37,605 nucleotides of DNA from Helochares maculicollis (GCA_033557835.1 JAWQRO010000503.1:1-37605), one strand, 5' to 3'. Counted from the first letter of the stretch, positions 10,400 to 21,180 are shown. Program-made: numbers and translations. The notes: generated by a model from the letters alone, not told the origin.

Positions 10400-10700
10400 T
10401 TGAAAGATTGGTAATTTTGGATGATCAAAGAAATCTATTCTGAATAAATGCTCGCTGAAGATCATTGCAATAAAGTACACCAGTTATGGTTTGTCCCGTT
10501 TCAAAGAACTCATAATGAACAGTTCCAGGCTCTGCCACCAAACACAATAAATTCTTTTTTGGTGCAAGCACCTCTTTGGAGTACGATATTGTATCAGCTT
10601 TATTCCTGGTAATTTTAAAGTATTTTACAATGGAAATTAAGCAACTGGGCCGAAATTCGTGTGCATCAAATGAAAAAAAAAAAACGTATACTAAAGGAAA
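10400..10700 (-). mobile_element. second mariner-like transposase fragment, opposite strand
   Basis: A minus-strand open stretch contains KKNLLCLVAEPGTVHYEFF, then ETGQTITGVLYCNDLQRAFI, matching the mariner core block K(V)LLCVWWDxxGxVHYELLxxGQTINxxLYCxQLxR. The frame is open for 93 codons but lacks the DNARPH and SPDL blocks. It belongs to a different subfamily and orientation from the neighbouring plus-strand mariner. Confidence 0.75.
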
Positions 10701-10999
10701 CGACAATATCAGCCATCAATAAATTTCTAAAAGTTGTTAGAAACTGAGAGGTCTCACTTAAATGTTTACATTATTATCCGCATTTCCATCCGCTATTAGT
10801 TATTTTTGCTTTTTCTGTGTCACAATTTACACTAGAAATTTTTATGGCATGTTATTTCCATTTCTCAATACCCTACGTTAAAATATTTCCACCGCTACCG
10901 GCAATGCTTAGATGCTTCATCTAGTAGAATTCTAGACAATAGTGACCTAAGCAATCATTCTCATTTAAGACCGCTATCACTCGCCAACATGTCTGATTT

Positions 11000-11800
11000 T
11001 TACTCAAGTCCTCTCTTCTCTTTAGATTTTTCCGCAGGATTGCACTTTTTATTCTGGCAAATGCTGCAATTATAGTATTATCTCTGGTGAGGTTTTTGGG
11101 CTTTTTTGTAATTTTTCTAAGTTTCTAAGATTTGATTCTTCATTCCTCTATCCTTTCTAAATCCACACTGTATATGCTAGATTTATCCCTTACAACTGAA
11201 GTTGGCAATCATTATTCCTTGACTATTCTGTGAGAATTTTCTGTTCTTTTGAAATGTAAGTCATCAAGCTGAGCAGGCTTCATACCTCAACTTGCTGAAT
11301 ACTTTTATCATTTCTATTGCTATAACTTCTTGTTGGGTTGTTTCCCCATCACTTCGCTTTTCTGCTGTCTCCTGCTACTATCATTTTTTCTACTTCTTTA
11401 AGATTGTCTGAAAGTAGCTTTTCTGCTCATAGTTTTCATTAGAGTTTCTAGTGCTTTTCCCCGAACTTTATCTATGTTTTCCTCACTTCTTTTTAACATG
11501 ATTTTTACTTTTTGTTATTTAGTATTTAGATATTTCTTATTTTTCGTATATGCTCTTTTATTCTTTGCAACTAGATATTCTTTATAGGCTAGTTCATTTT
11601 CTTCTGAGGGTACTTTGATGACTGTTCTTCACCAAACCAATTTTGTTGATTTGCTGTACCTATTACTACACAGCTCTTCTTTGACGCTTCTTTCATACAA
11701 TTCCTTAGTTTTTTCCATTTTGTTCTATTTCATTCTGTAATTTCTAAACTTTAACTAGGTATCATTTGATATTCTTTGTCAACTCGGAATTCTCTTCAGT
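11000..11800 (-). mobile_element. LINE relic, middle part of the ORF (linker and start of reverse transcriptase)
   Basis: Minus-strand translation gives ENELAYKEYLVAKNKRAYTK (the basic linker between endonuclease and RT in this LINE group) and, further on, IQCGFRKDRGMKNQIL, which fits the RT block (QCGFRxGRGTxDQIF). Frameshifted and full of stops. Same orientation and probably same element as the piece at 7760-8350; the DNA between them is other transposons. Confidence 0.6.
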
Positions 11801-11992
11801 CATTTGCATTTTCCCATTCATTTCTAAATATTTTTTTACCTCATTATTATTTTTTTGACTATTTCGTCCCATCTTTTTTGTACTTTTTTATTATTATTAT
11901 GTAAAGTTGATGCATAATTATTTTTTGTTATAACTTGTACATCAGATTTCAGTGTATACTTTCTAAATAAAAATGAAATTACAATTCCTCAC

Positions 11993-12105
11993 CTTAAAAA
12001 TAGCCTGAAGAGTACGGCGCTGGAGGTCTGTAAAAACCAATCGAGGTTTCTTGGGGGTAGGTAACTGATCTGACTGGCTCGTATTGTCTTCTTTCCTCTT
12101 GCAAC
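11993..12105 (-). CDS. onecut: onecut exon 2 (linker and homeodomain helix 1)
   Basis: Bounded by a TTTCCAG acceptor (AG at 12107-12106) and an AAG|GTGAGG donor (GT at 11992-11991). It encodes CKRKEDNTSQSDQL, then PTPKKPRLVFTDLQRRTLQA and IFK. CKRKE is the conserved start of the ONECUT linker, and the second part is the N-terminal arm and helix 1 of the homeodomain. It enters in phase 1 and leaves in phase 0. The 113-nt length keeps the frame whether or not the 24-nt microexon upstream is included. Confidence 0.95.
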
Positions 12106-12351
12106 CTGGAAACAAAAACGAATTATAAACAATTACTTTAGTATTAAAATAAATAAAAAGGAGAGAACAAAAAGCTAAATAAATGTAAAAACTGAAGAAA
12201 GAATTTGAAATCTAATAAATTGAAAATTGGGTTCATTTTCTAGAATGATATCTATTAATGCAATAACCAAAAAATAGAAAACTCTAGAAATAAAACCAAA
12301 CTAGAAGAAAATTAACTAGCTTAAAATAGTTAATTTGTTAAAAATACTTAC

Positions 12352-12375
12352 TGCCTCGTTGTGGTATCTGCGCAG
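12352..12375 (-). CDS. onecut: onecut 24-nt microexon in the CUT-homeodomain linker
   Basis: On the minus strand: a TTGTTTCAG acceptor (AG at 12377-12376), 24 nt, then a perfect GTAAGTATT donor (GT at 12351-12350). The length is a multiple of three and both ends are phase 1, so it can be included or skipped without changing the frame. Inclusion converts the junction from RLAG-CKRK to RLAA-AQIPQRGS-CKRK. The Ala restored at the junction matches the RLAA seen in vertebrate ONECUT proteins. Only 246 nt of intron separate it from exon 2. Confidence 0.85.
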
Positions 12376-13640
12376 CTGAAACAATGAAGTCAATTATTAA
12401 ACTACTAAAAAGACATAATTTGATAATTTATTAATTTCCAAGACATGCTAGATGTCCTGAATGAGCTCATTTCTGACGACGTTTAAATCTCAAATAATTT
12501 TCATAACTAATTGTAAATATATAAATTTGAATGGAACCGCAACTTCGACTTTGTCACTATATTAGCAAAGCTCATGCAATTAAGCGACCTAATCTATGCA
12601 TTCATTTTATTGCGATTATCAAAATCAATTGTGCACTAGGGCATCTGCTAATAATTACAGAAAAAATGATAAAACACCGCCTAGTATCTTGCTTGGCATA
12701 ACCCAACTTAACGATTTATTTGATTAGCTATTTCAATATTATTTTTAAGACATTAATCTGTCATGGATTTAGAAATAATGCTCTAGTTTTTATATTATAT
12801 TTACGGTTAGACACAGCTGAATATCGAGTTCTACTTTCAAAGCGTAAATTTATGGTCATTTAAATCTCTAAATGCCATACTCTTGCAAATAAAATTGTTC
12901 ACAAATCAAAATTGTTTGCTTTAAATCAAAGCAACAGCCACTTTGATTTTGATGCAATTTAAATAATAGAATTAAAATTGCTTCCATGATATCTGTATCT
13001 ACGCCAATATGCATTATTGTGCAAAAATATTTGCTTTCTAGATAAATGTTAATAGATTATTTTTGAAGTGCAAATTGTAATGATTGTTAGATAACGAATA
13101 GATAAAATTTAGAAATATTTTTGCGGCTATAAACAAATGGTCAGAATATTTCTCCCGTGAGATCTAAACCATATACTAAATATAGATTTACTGGAAGATG
13201 ACAAACTAAAATCCACACGAGCTGGCCAGCAGTTAACAATGCTATAGCACCCCAACAAACCCCTTGGGAATAATGTTAATGTGGATAAGAACTTGTTAAT
13301 TTGGAATGCCAAAATATAAGATTTGCAATACAAGGGACCCAGATAAGAACGTTCATAATGCCATTGAGATAATAGCTCCTGAAAACAGAAGCTACAGCCA
13401 TGAGTATCGATATATAAGACTGTCAATTGGTTCCTTGCAAATAAACAGCAACACTAGGGATCAAAACTCTGTCGAAAAGTGAACATTTGTATTTGTCAAT
13501 TTAGAAAAATATTTGCAAATAAATCCAATCGCTTATACACTAGATCTAAATCCATGCCATTAAATAGAAAAGAAAATAGACAAAGCACTACAACATTTGA
13601 TCAAAAACTTCTAGAGTGTTCATCTAGGCATCAAGATACA
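12376..13640. other. onecut intron 1, AT-rich, no gene seen
   Basis: No long open frame of coding character, no element recognised. Part of the 22-kb intron between the first coding exon and the microexon. Confidence 0.5.
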
Positions 13641-13679
13641 CCACAAAAAAGAAACTGCAACATTTGAAATAGAGTTCGA

Positions 13680-14350
13680 TTTAAAAATATTAGCACAAGG
13701 TAAAGCAACAAAAAATTTTCCAGAAATAATCTCAAGACTTTTGCTTATTATGTATAACAACTTCCAAATTGCAAATCCAGGGAATAATATGAAACTAGAT
13801 CGCTTAAATACGGTTGTAAATCCAAATTCTTCAAGATAAACCAATCAAATTAGTGTGTTGCTGCATGATAATGCAAGGCCACACGATATCACATCAGAAA
13901 AGTAAAACAGTTTGGTTCTAACCATGACATTATCATATTTTCTAGGAATAATGTCAACACACTTTCTAATTATGTATGACAACATCTGGATTTCAAATCA
14001 ACGGGATGGTAAGAAAACTTGATCGATTAAGTACGATTCTAAATCAACAAATCAAAATAGTGTTTTTCTGCATGATAATACAAGACCATACGATACCTAA
14101 ATCATCCGAGGAAAATAAAACAACTTGTTCTAATTAATTAAGCGTGGTTTCAATCATGAAATTAAATGAGTTTGTAGTAAGAATGTCAATACAGTTTCTA
14201 ATTATGTATGATAACATTCAGATTTCAAATCGAAGGGATGAAAACAAAACTTGATCAAGTAAAAATGGCGTGAAATCAAGATCGTTCTGGATACACGAAT
14301 CAAAATAGTGTATTTTCATGATAACGCAAGATTGCACAATGTCAAAATCA
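13680..14350 (+). mobile_element. mariner-derived tandem array, about three units
   Basis: The mariner catalytic box HDNARPH recurs three times: CATGATAATGCAAGGCC at 13864, CATGATAATACAAGACC at 14071 and CATGATAACGCAAG at 14318. Each is preceded by related sequence (for example KLDRLNTVV before the first), and each of the last two by CAAATCAAAATAGTG or a near match. Spacing is 207 and 247 bp. The units are diverged and have stops. Confidence 0.6.
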
Positions 14351-14824
14351 CGACAGAAAAGGAAATAAGTAAAATGAGAAAGCTACTAATACTGTCTTTA
14401 AAAATATTAAAATTTTCTTTTGTATACAAATCAACAATTTTCGGAAAGCCCCAAAAGTTTTATTTTACTTGGAATAAACTCTAAAAATAATATATTACAA
14501 ATAAACTGAACCACGCGAAATAATAGAAAGTTTTGTCTAAGATTAATATTTTATAACAAAATACAATTTTGGCCACATCAGCATTTTTTTAGATTACAGG
14601 GAAAGTTTATCAAGCTCCACTTTGTGGAGAAGAGCTCCTAAACTTAAAACTCTACAACCGTGTTCGATGGCCTGAAATAATAGAAAGCATTCGAATATTT
14701 TGTTGCGGATAAAAGTGGTATTTTCATAAAAGCATTGCACTTTTACATACAGAGCGATGTATTTCTAAATTGGGAGACCCCATTTCTTTCACAGTTCATC
14801 AAAGGAATAACAATCAGTTAGAGG

Positions 14825-15541
14825 TATTTGACACTTTTGGTTGATTGAGTCAACTCTGAAGTACATGGAGTCGAAAAAGTAGACAATGGTCAGCTTGTGA
14901 AAGATGAACTTCATAGGACACAAGGTTTTGACATATTGAAGAAGCATTTTAGGCAAAGAATAATTGGCTCGTAATTTCAGAATGATCTTGGGAAGCAGTG
15001 TTGAAACAGAACACAAGTACTATTTCAATGACATGTTTAATCAGGAAAAATGAGAAATAGAGATATTCGACATTTCTGGTTGATTGAGTCAACTATGAAG
15101 TACATGGAGTCAAAAAAGTAGACAATGGTCAGCTTGTGAAAGATGAACTTCATAGGACACAAGTTTTTGACATATTAAAGAAGCATTTTAGGCAAAGAAT
15201 AATTGGCTCGTAATTTCAGTATGATCTTGGGAAGCAGTGTTGAAACAGAACACAAGTACTAGTTCAATGACACTTTTGATAAGAAAAAATGGGAAATAGA
15301 GATATTCGACACTTCTGGTTGATTGAGTCAACTCTGAAGTACAAGAAGTCAGAACAGTAGACAATTGTCAGTTCAGGAAAAATGAAAATCTTAGAACACA
15401 AGGTTTTGACATATTGAAAAAGCAATTTACGCAAAGAATAATTGGCTCGTAAAAACAGTATGATCTTGGGAAAAAGTTTTGAAACAGAACCCAACCACTA
15501 CTTCAATGACACCTTTGATGAGGAAATATGAGAAAGAGGTA
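14825..15541 (+). repeat. three tandem copies of a 239-bp unit derived from a LINE ORF
   Basis: The string TATT(T/C)GAC followed by GGTTGATTGAGTCAACT recurs starting at 14825, 15064 and 15303, exactly 239 bp apart each time. The three units are alike throughout, including GACATATT(A/G)AA(G/A)AAGCA. The third runs directly into the RNase H-like part of a LINE, so the unit is probably the segment between RT and RNase H. A fourth, more diverged copy starts near 16449. Confidence 0.85.
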
Positions 15542-16363
15542 GACTAACAGTGACCAATGGAGACATGTTCTGTTATACACACTTCTCTAAATCAGCAAAC
15601 AGGTGTGGAGCGGGAAATTACGGCTCAGAGTAAGAATACCTTACCCATTGGGGATGAATGCGACGGGGATGCAGGCTGAAATTATAGGTATTATATCCAA
15701 CGCACGTGAGAACGTGGAACGTGCTTTTGTGAACATGACAATCTAGATCTGCACGGACAGTCAGGCGGCTCTTAAGTAACCTCGAAATAAGGAGGTGACT
15801 GTTGCAAGAATGTCAATAAGGGCTCAATGTAGGGGCTGCGTGCAACAATCTAAGATTGGTGTGGGTACCAAGTCCTAAGGAAAGGGAGAATCGGATAATT
15901 TAGTCAAGAAAGTTTCATCTTAGCAATACATCGGAGCGGAATCAGTCCTAGGAGTTCCAAGAACCGATGTGAGAAATGTTATAGAGGAACAACACCGTAG
16001 AAAACATATGAACAATTTCGAATCATTGAAAAGATGAAGCAAAGGAAGAAATTCGCGATTTAACCATATGAGGGTAAAAGCAATTGCTTACAAGGAAGAG
16101 AAAGAGGCTCAAAACCGCAGTGGGAAACCATATAAAGCACATTGACTTGAGGAAGCATCTTCACGCATTTTAACGGCAAAACCACAATGTACGAAATGCG
16201 GTGAAGAGGCGCACATCCAGCGTATCTGCTTTGTCTTGGGGCTGCAAGACAACGCATCCTGGAAGCACCCAGGTTGTTGCAAGATGAAGTTAAAGAGTTC
16301 CCCAACAAGAACCTAGTCTCGTTTGTAAAGCGAAGAGGACTACTAGAAGCAGTCTGGGTATAG
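15535..16363 (+). mobile_element. LINE relic: RNase H and C-terminal end of the pol ORF
   Basis: Translation in shifting frames gives MQAEIIGIISNARENVE (the Glu helix), then ICTDSQAALK (the catalytic Asp strand of RNase H), LVWVPS (the VPGHSG region), a Cys pair CTKCGEEAHIQ (the C-terminal zinc knuckle, usually CxxCxExxETxEH), and finally ARQRILEAPRLLQDEVKEF, NLVSFVKRRGLLEAVWV and a stop at 16361-16363. This last part is the usual LINE pol C-terminus, so the element's reading frame ends there. Several stops and frameshifts. Confidence 0.8.
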
Positions 16364-16448
16364 AGGTCAGGGTAAAAAGGACCGAAGCCCTAATTGCCAA
16401 GGAGGTGCTTCTATCACGAAATCTAGCACATCACATAACACATAGAAA

Positions 16449-16870
16449 TAGCCAACACTTTTGGTTAATTGAGTCATCCCTGAATTACATGGTTTCGGAA
16501 AAGTGGAAAATTCTCAGTAGGTGAAAGATAGACATCAAACAGCGACTTACTGAAGAAGCATTTTGGACAAAAATATTGACTCGTAAAAGCTGTATGATCT
16601 GCCGAATATCTGCTGAAAGAGAGCCCATGCACTTTGAAATATTAGCATTTGATAACGAAATATGGGTAATAGATAAACTAACAGTCTCCACTGGAGGCAT
16701 GATCTGGTATACAGACGGCTCCAAATCAGCAGACGGCTGTGGAACGAAAATGTACTCTGAACACCCAAGAGTAAGGATACCCGCTGTGCAGGAAGGTTTT
16801 GACTTATTGAAGAAGCATTTTGGACAAAGAATAACTACTTTAATAGTAATTGAATTCAATGGAAAGAGAA
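16449..16870 (+). mobile_element. second, rearranged LINE fragment (239-bp unit plus RNase H start)
   Basis: Starts with a diverged copy of the 239-bp unit (ACACTTTTGGTTAATTGAGT). It continues into an open frame reading MIWYTDGSKSADGCG, the first catalytic strand of RNase H (xxYTDGSKxxxGxGxG), then returns at 16795 to another piece of the same unit (TTTTGACTTATTGAAGAAGC). It duplicates sequence found at 15400-15600. Antisense open frames here are shadows. Confidence 0.75.
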
Positions 16871-18530
16871 TTGATTGACCTCCGTACTCACTGGAATTGG
16901 ATTTCTGTGGGTTTAACTTTAAATTCATTCTGAAAGAATACCTACAAGAATGGCAGAAGACCCAGAACAGAATTCCAGGCTGCCATTGGAACACAAATCG
17001 GTTGAATTCATCTCAACAATGACCATAAGGTTTTATCAATTTTATCAAAAGAGCCCATCTCGTAATTGCGTTCAATCGGTCACTTCCAAAACTTTTTTGT
17101 CTAAGCCGACTGAAATGTCCAATTTTGCAAGCTGGTATTTTCTTTCTTTCGTTAAATAAATTTAAAGTATGTGTCAATTGCGTCACCTTGCTTAAAATAC
17201 AGACAACCTGATCTGTAGATATGTCTTATGAGTTTCCACGGCTTTATTGCCGCAAACAGAGAACAAAAACCAAAATTAAAGCATAAATTTAGAACAGTAT
17301 CTGCTGAGCTTGTAGTACTACTAGAGGAAGTTGGCAAAAATTGCCTGGAAAAATAATAACTTGAAATTGCAGTAAAATTTTATTTAAATTTTCGATGGCA
17401 GCGCCCTGGATGCCACAATGCATAAATTTTGAGACTTATCGAAGCTCGTGGAAATGGAACGAAAGCCACCAGAAATCAAGAGCTAAGTCACAATATCTGT
17501 GGACTATTTAGCGTGTACCCATTCCTCTTCAGATGAATGTTTTATATTTTAAGTTCTTATTGCGCGTAATCGTGAAGCAAGCTACTATTTTTGGACAATA
17601 TTTGATTGGTGTGCACTAAGCCCTAGATTTTAAAACTGTTGTAGCCACACTCCTTGACAAACCTGATAATTTTGGAGTTTGGAAGAATTCTGACAGGTGT
17701 TGTATTAAAAAGTGTGTTATGTACGATTTATGTTTGATGAGGATTTGGTCACATCTGGTGTTGTTATAATATTAACATATAATGAAATTCAATCCGAATG
17801 AGAGCCTCTGAATGAAAGTCAAATAGCTTTTGAAGAACAAGTCACTAAGCTAAACCTTGATAATAAAAGTAACGAGGAAACCCGTAATTTCAAGCTACGC
17901 AAATAGCTAAGTCTAAGTCTTAGATCTCTGACATTGCTGAATCTATCATGCTCCAGTCAAGTCCCAATCAGGTCCCAGCCCTTTTTAAGAAATAAATTCA
18001 TTTTGTCTGTGTTGCCTCAATTTTTGCCACCCAATTTCACCGACTATGTAGTTAAGTTAGTATCGCTAATCCAAGGTAAAAGTACCGTTTATCTGAAAAT
18101 TGGACAAACTAACCAAAGGTTTTGAATTGGCAATAGGTTTGGAACGATCTAAAGTGCAACATCTATCAAGCATTCAAAAAATTTCGCAAAATTTTGTTGG
18201 TACTTGTCACAGCAAAATAAAACAGTTAACACTAAAGGTAACATCAAAATGTCTTTCTGGGTCGCGTTTTCAAAAAGCTCGCATGCAAACGAAAATTTTG
18301 ATGGCAGGTGCTTGGAACCGGCACAAAAATCACCACTTAGATTTAACAAGAGTTTTAGATTGGTTGGTTTAGTTTTTAGCATTGGTTTTTCGGTACTTTT
18401 TTGCTGGGAATTTTTATGGTTATTTGTTTATCGCTACTCTGAAATAGTTGATTGTTCTGTTTTATTATTGTTAGGCATATTATTATATCGTTATTTGTTG
18501 ATATTATGATTACAGTTTATTGATCTTAGC
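16871..18530. other. onecut intron 1, no gene seen
   Basis: Several short open frames without coding character. No confident element. Confidence 0.45.
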
Positions 18531-19241
18531 GTAACGTAACGCAACGGTTTGGACAATTTTGAAGCCCGGGCTGACAGGTCGGGACGTTTTACTTGAGAAA
18601 TGGGGTTATTTTGATTGCAAGTGTTCCGAATTACCTCTGTTTTAGAGAAATTTAATTTGGTATTTTTTTGTTTTTATGTTTAGTGTAATTTCCGCAAGTA
18701 ATTAAAATAATGACACCAAAATCATGCATTGGGCCGACCGTAACATTGAGACAGACAGACAAATAGACTCACAAGCATGAAGAGGAGGGCTGTTTCCTTC
18801 TCTTGGGGTTGACTGCCCTCACGTTTACATTGCGCATCTGGCAGTCTGCAATGAAAACAAGAGAGTAGTCAACATTGACAAACAAATTATTTAAACAATG
18901 AAGGTTTCGTTATATAGCTATAACATTCTTCTTCTTATTCCCCGCAGCAAAACCTGCACGAAATGTCAACAGAAAGCAAGCAAAACCTAGATTGCGCTGC
19001 ATGGGGCGCCATCTTAAACTGGAATATGCGAAATAAAATATAATATATCTATATTTAATAAAATGGAAAAGTTTTGTAAGTTGTATGTGCGATTGTTGAA
19101 AAATCGATTTGACCTGATTTGCTTATTGAAAAAGGTCAAGGCTCGCATGGCGTGGCTTCAAGGTTTGGAGTTTTTTTGCAACTGATGCGTTTTTCTATCT
19201 GTCGGAACGCGGGGCAGCAATGCTAATTCGGTATAACACCT

Positions 19242-19291
19242 GCGCTAGAAATTTAAAGCGCACTAGGAACTAAGCGCGCTAGAAATTTAAA
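19242..19291. repeat. direct repeat GCGCTAGAAATTTAAA, two copies
   Basis: Perfect 16-bp copies at 19242-19257 and 19276-19291, with weaker CTAG-bearing echoes between and after (GCACTAGGAAC, GGGCTAGAG). They lie 35 bp before the first CRE octamer. Confidence 0.85.
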
Positions 19292-19326
19292 ACGGGCTAG
19301 AGTTCATTCAATTAGAAAGAGGTGTG

Positions 19327-19334
19327 TGACGTCA
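19327..19334. promoter_or_regulatory. CRE octamer TGACGTCA (first)
   Basis: Perfect palindromic CREB/ATF site in a GC-richer block of the onecut intron. Confidence 0.6.
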
Positions 19335-19484
19335 TGAGCCCGGTGCCAGGCCTACTTCGACTAAAGGGAGCTTTGAACTAATATTTTGAAAAAAAGGCTT
19401 AGTCGCAGGTCCGTGCGGTTACTCTATTTAAAAGAGTGTGGTTGTTTGTAATTTAATAATTTTTGGATGCATCCGCTGCCCCCG

Positions 19485-19540
19485 TGACGTCACGTGCACC
19501 TTTCTTTATATAAACGGACCCCAGCATGTGCTGAACAGGA
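19485..19540 (+). promoter_or_regulatory. promoter-like cluster: CRE, E-box CACGTG and TATATAAA
   Basis: TGACGTCA at 19485-19492 overlaps CACGTG at 19491-19496 and is followed by a TATA box TATATAAA at 19507-19514 flanked by GC-richer DNA. A start near 19540 would be expected. The sequence GTGTAAGTGAG at 19557-19567 could serve as a donor just after it. No protein-coding continuation is visible, so a noncoding RNA, a short first exon or an enhancer are all possible. Confidence 0.4.
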
Positions 19541-20025
19541 TGGTGTTATGTTTAAAGTGTAAGTGAGCTCGCTCCATCGAAAAGTGACACGATGTGGATT
19601 CCCACACCACTCTAAATCCCTTCGCCAGTTTGAACTGCCCCAACATAGGGGTAACGTTGTACAAAAGTTCATTGTTGCCGGTAGGGAGGAAAGGTGATCC
19701 CCTATACCCGGTTGAACGGATATAGGATGTATGTGTATATGTACATATATTACGGGTGTATAACACTACTAAAACATGCACATCTGTGTAAATTTACATT
19801 ATTTGATGGATATAAACACCGGCTACGAATTTTAGTCAAATTGACTCTCTCTCGAGTGCATTATTTGTAATTATTTTAATCCATCATTTCCAGTTGCGTC
19901 GTTTCCAGACGCTGCGAAGAAACTAACGCCCTCAATTTTTTACTCGTAACATCACTAGATTACTAAAAATTCACGAACATTACGACAGCTTAATACAAAC
20001 AGTGGATACCATGCTTCTATAGAAG

Positions 20026-20045
20026 TGTGGTGGCGGTGGTGGTGG
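20026..20045. repeat. GGT/GGC short tandem repeat
   Basis: GTGGTGGCGGTGGTGGTGGG on the plus strand, a short trinucleotide run in noncoding DNA. Confidence 0.7.
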
Positions 20046-20139
20046 GAGAAAGGTGAACGGTATTATCAACATTGAGTAAAAAATCAATACTTTACCTATA
20101 TAGCAAGTTCAGGCTTTTCTGAACTGCATTATCTATATA

Positions 20140-21180
20140 TACAGGTTGCTTTACAACCCCGCGTTAAAACCGATGTATCAAAACAAGCCCTTTAATAATT
20201 TTCTCGAGCGGAATTTATCCTCACCTCGACCAAAATTCGCCTCGAGCTACTAAAGAAACCGAGCCCCCATTACAGACAAAAAGACCCAAATAAGCAGACG
20301 GTGAGGCCGAAATAAGCAAGCAGTAAATCAGTAATTAAGACTGAAAAACCTCAAAGGGTTCAGCTTGAATTATTGAAAAGTTTCGTGGGCGAAACAAGAT
20401 ATCCTGTCATCACAATTTCCGTTGAATTATAAATCTCCGCCGAGAATAAAAGATTTGGTCGGTACCCTCTTCACTGGACGGAACAAACAATCGATAGTTA
20501 AAATTTTTGCCAGGGCGATATTTCAGATATAATGAAGCGGGAACAGCAAACAATCCGTTTAAAATTGGACTAATGCCTAGGGCCGCTTTAAACGTTGCCA
20601 AACGATATAAATCCGCTATTTCGGTGTGAAAATGCAACTCTAGGGCCTTGAACCGCTCATCGCGAATCTTTTCAAAACCGGTTTCCCTAAACCCTTCATT
20701 AAAACCCGTTCTTTTCAACAGATAACTGCGAGGTTATCTCCCTGGCATAATTAAAAAATAAATAAAACGTCGCGATTCCCATAAATTGCTATATAAATCA
20801 CTAAAATGTTTCATACGCTTCACACTGCCACGAGAGAACTTCAAATTCAGGGAGCTGTATTTTATGTCGAAAGTAGCATTGTAATTAAAGCACCTGTAAT
20901 TCGTGGATCGTAGGAAAGCATTTGACCGAAGCACTTCATTTTATAGTTAGCCATGCTTTTCTGCTTTGATTCACCGCCCCTAGATTTTCGTATTTGTTTC
21001 TACAGCACTTTGTTGATTCTGCACCACGACAGAATCGAAATACTCTACAATTTCATTACAAAATATATTTGTACAAGTCGCTGTAAATTCTACGACATTT
21101 CACTTTCGTCGCTGTTGGTCTTTTTGCTCCGTTTTCCCTCAAATGAAATACTTTCTTAAACAATATTACGCTAGTCATTG
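20140..21180. other. complex, less AT-rich noncoding block in intron 1
   Basis: Lower AT and fewer simple repeats than its surroundings. The longest frames begin at non-ATG codons and show no recognisable family. Best read as unique noncoding DNA, perhaps regulatory. Confidence 0.35.

Noticed and set aside
14789..15494. Two similar minus-strand frames of about 75 codons, at first sight a gene pair
   Set aside because: They are antisense readings of the 239-bp LINE-derived tandem units.
16485..16994. 169-codon minus-strand open frame
   Set aside because: It lies antisense to a recognisable LINE RNase H fragment, begins at GTG and shows no family resemblance.
17600..17720. Possible Copia gag remnant (DKPDNFGVWK)
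   Set aside because: Only a few residues fit, with nothing recognisable before or after.
19506..19781. 91-codon minus-strand open frame
   Set aside because: No ATG-start support, no family, and it overlaps the promoter-like block; treated as chance.
20410..20718. 102-codon minus-strand open frame
   Set aside because: It begins at TTG, has no recognisable domain and no splice signals that would extend it.
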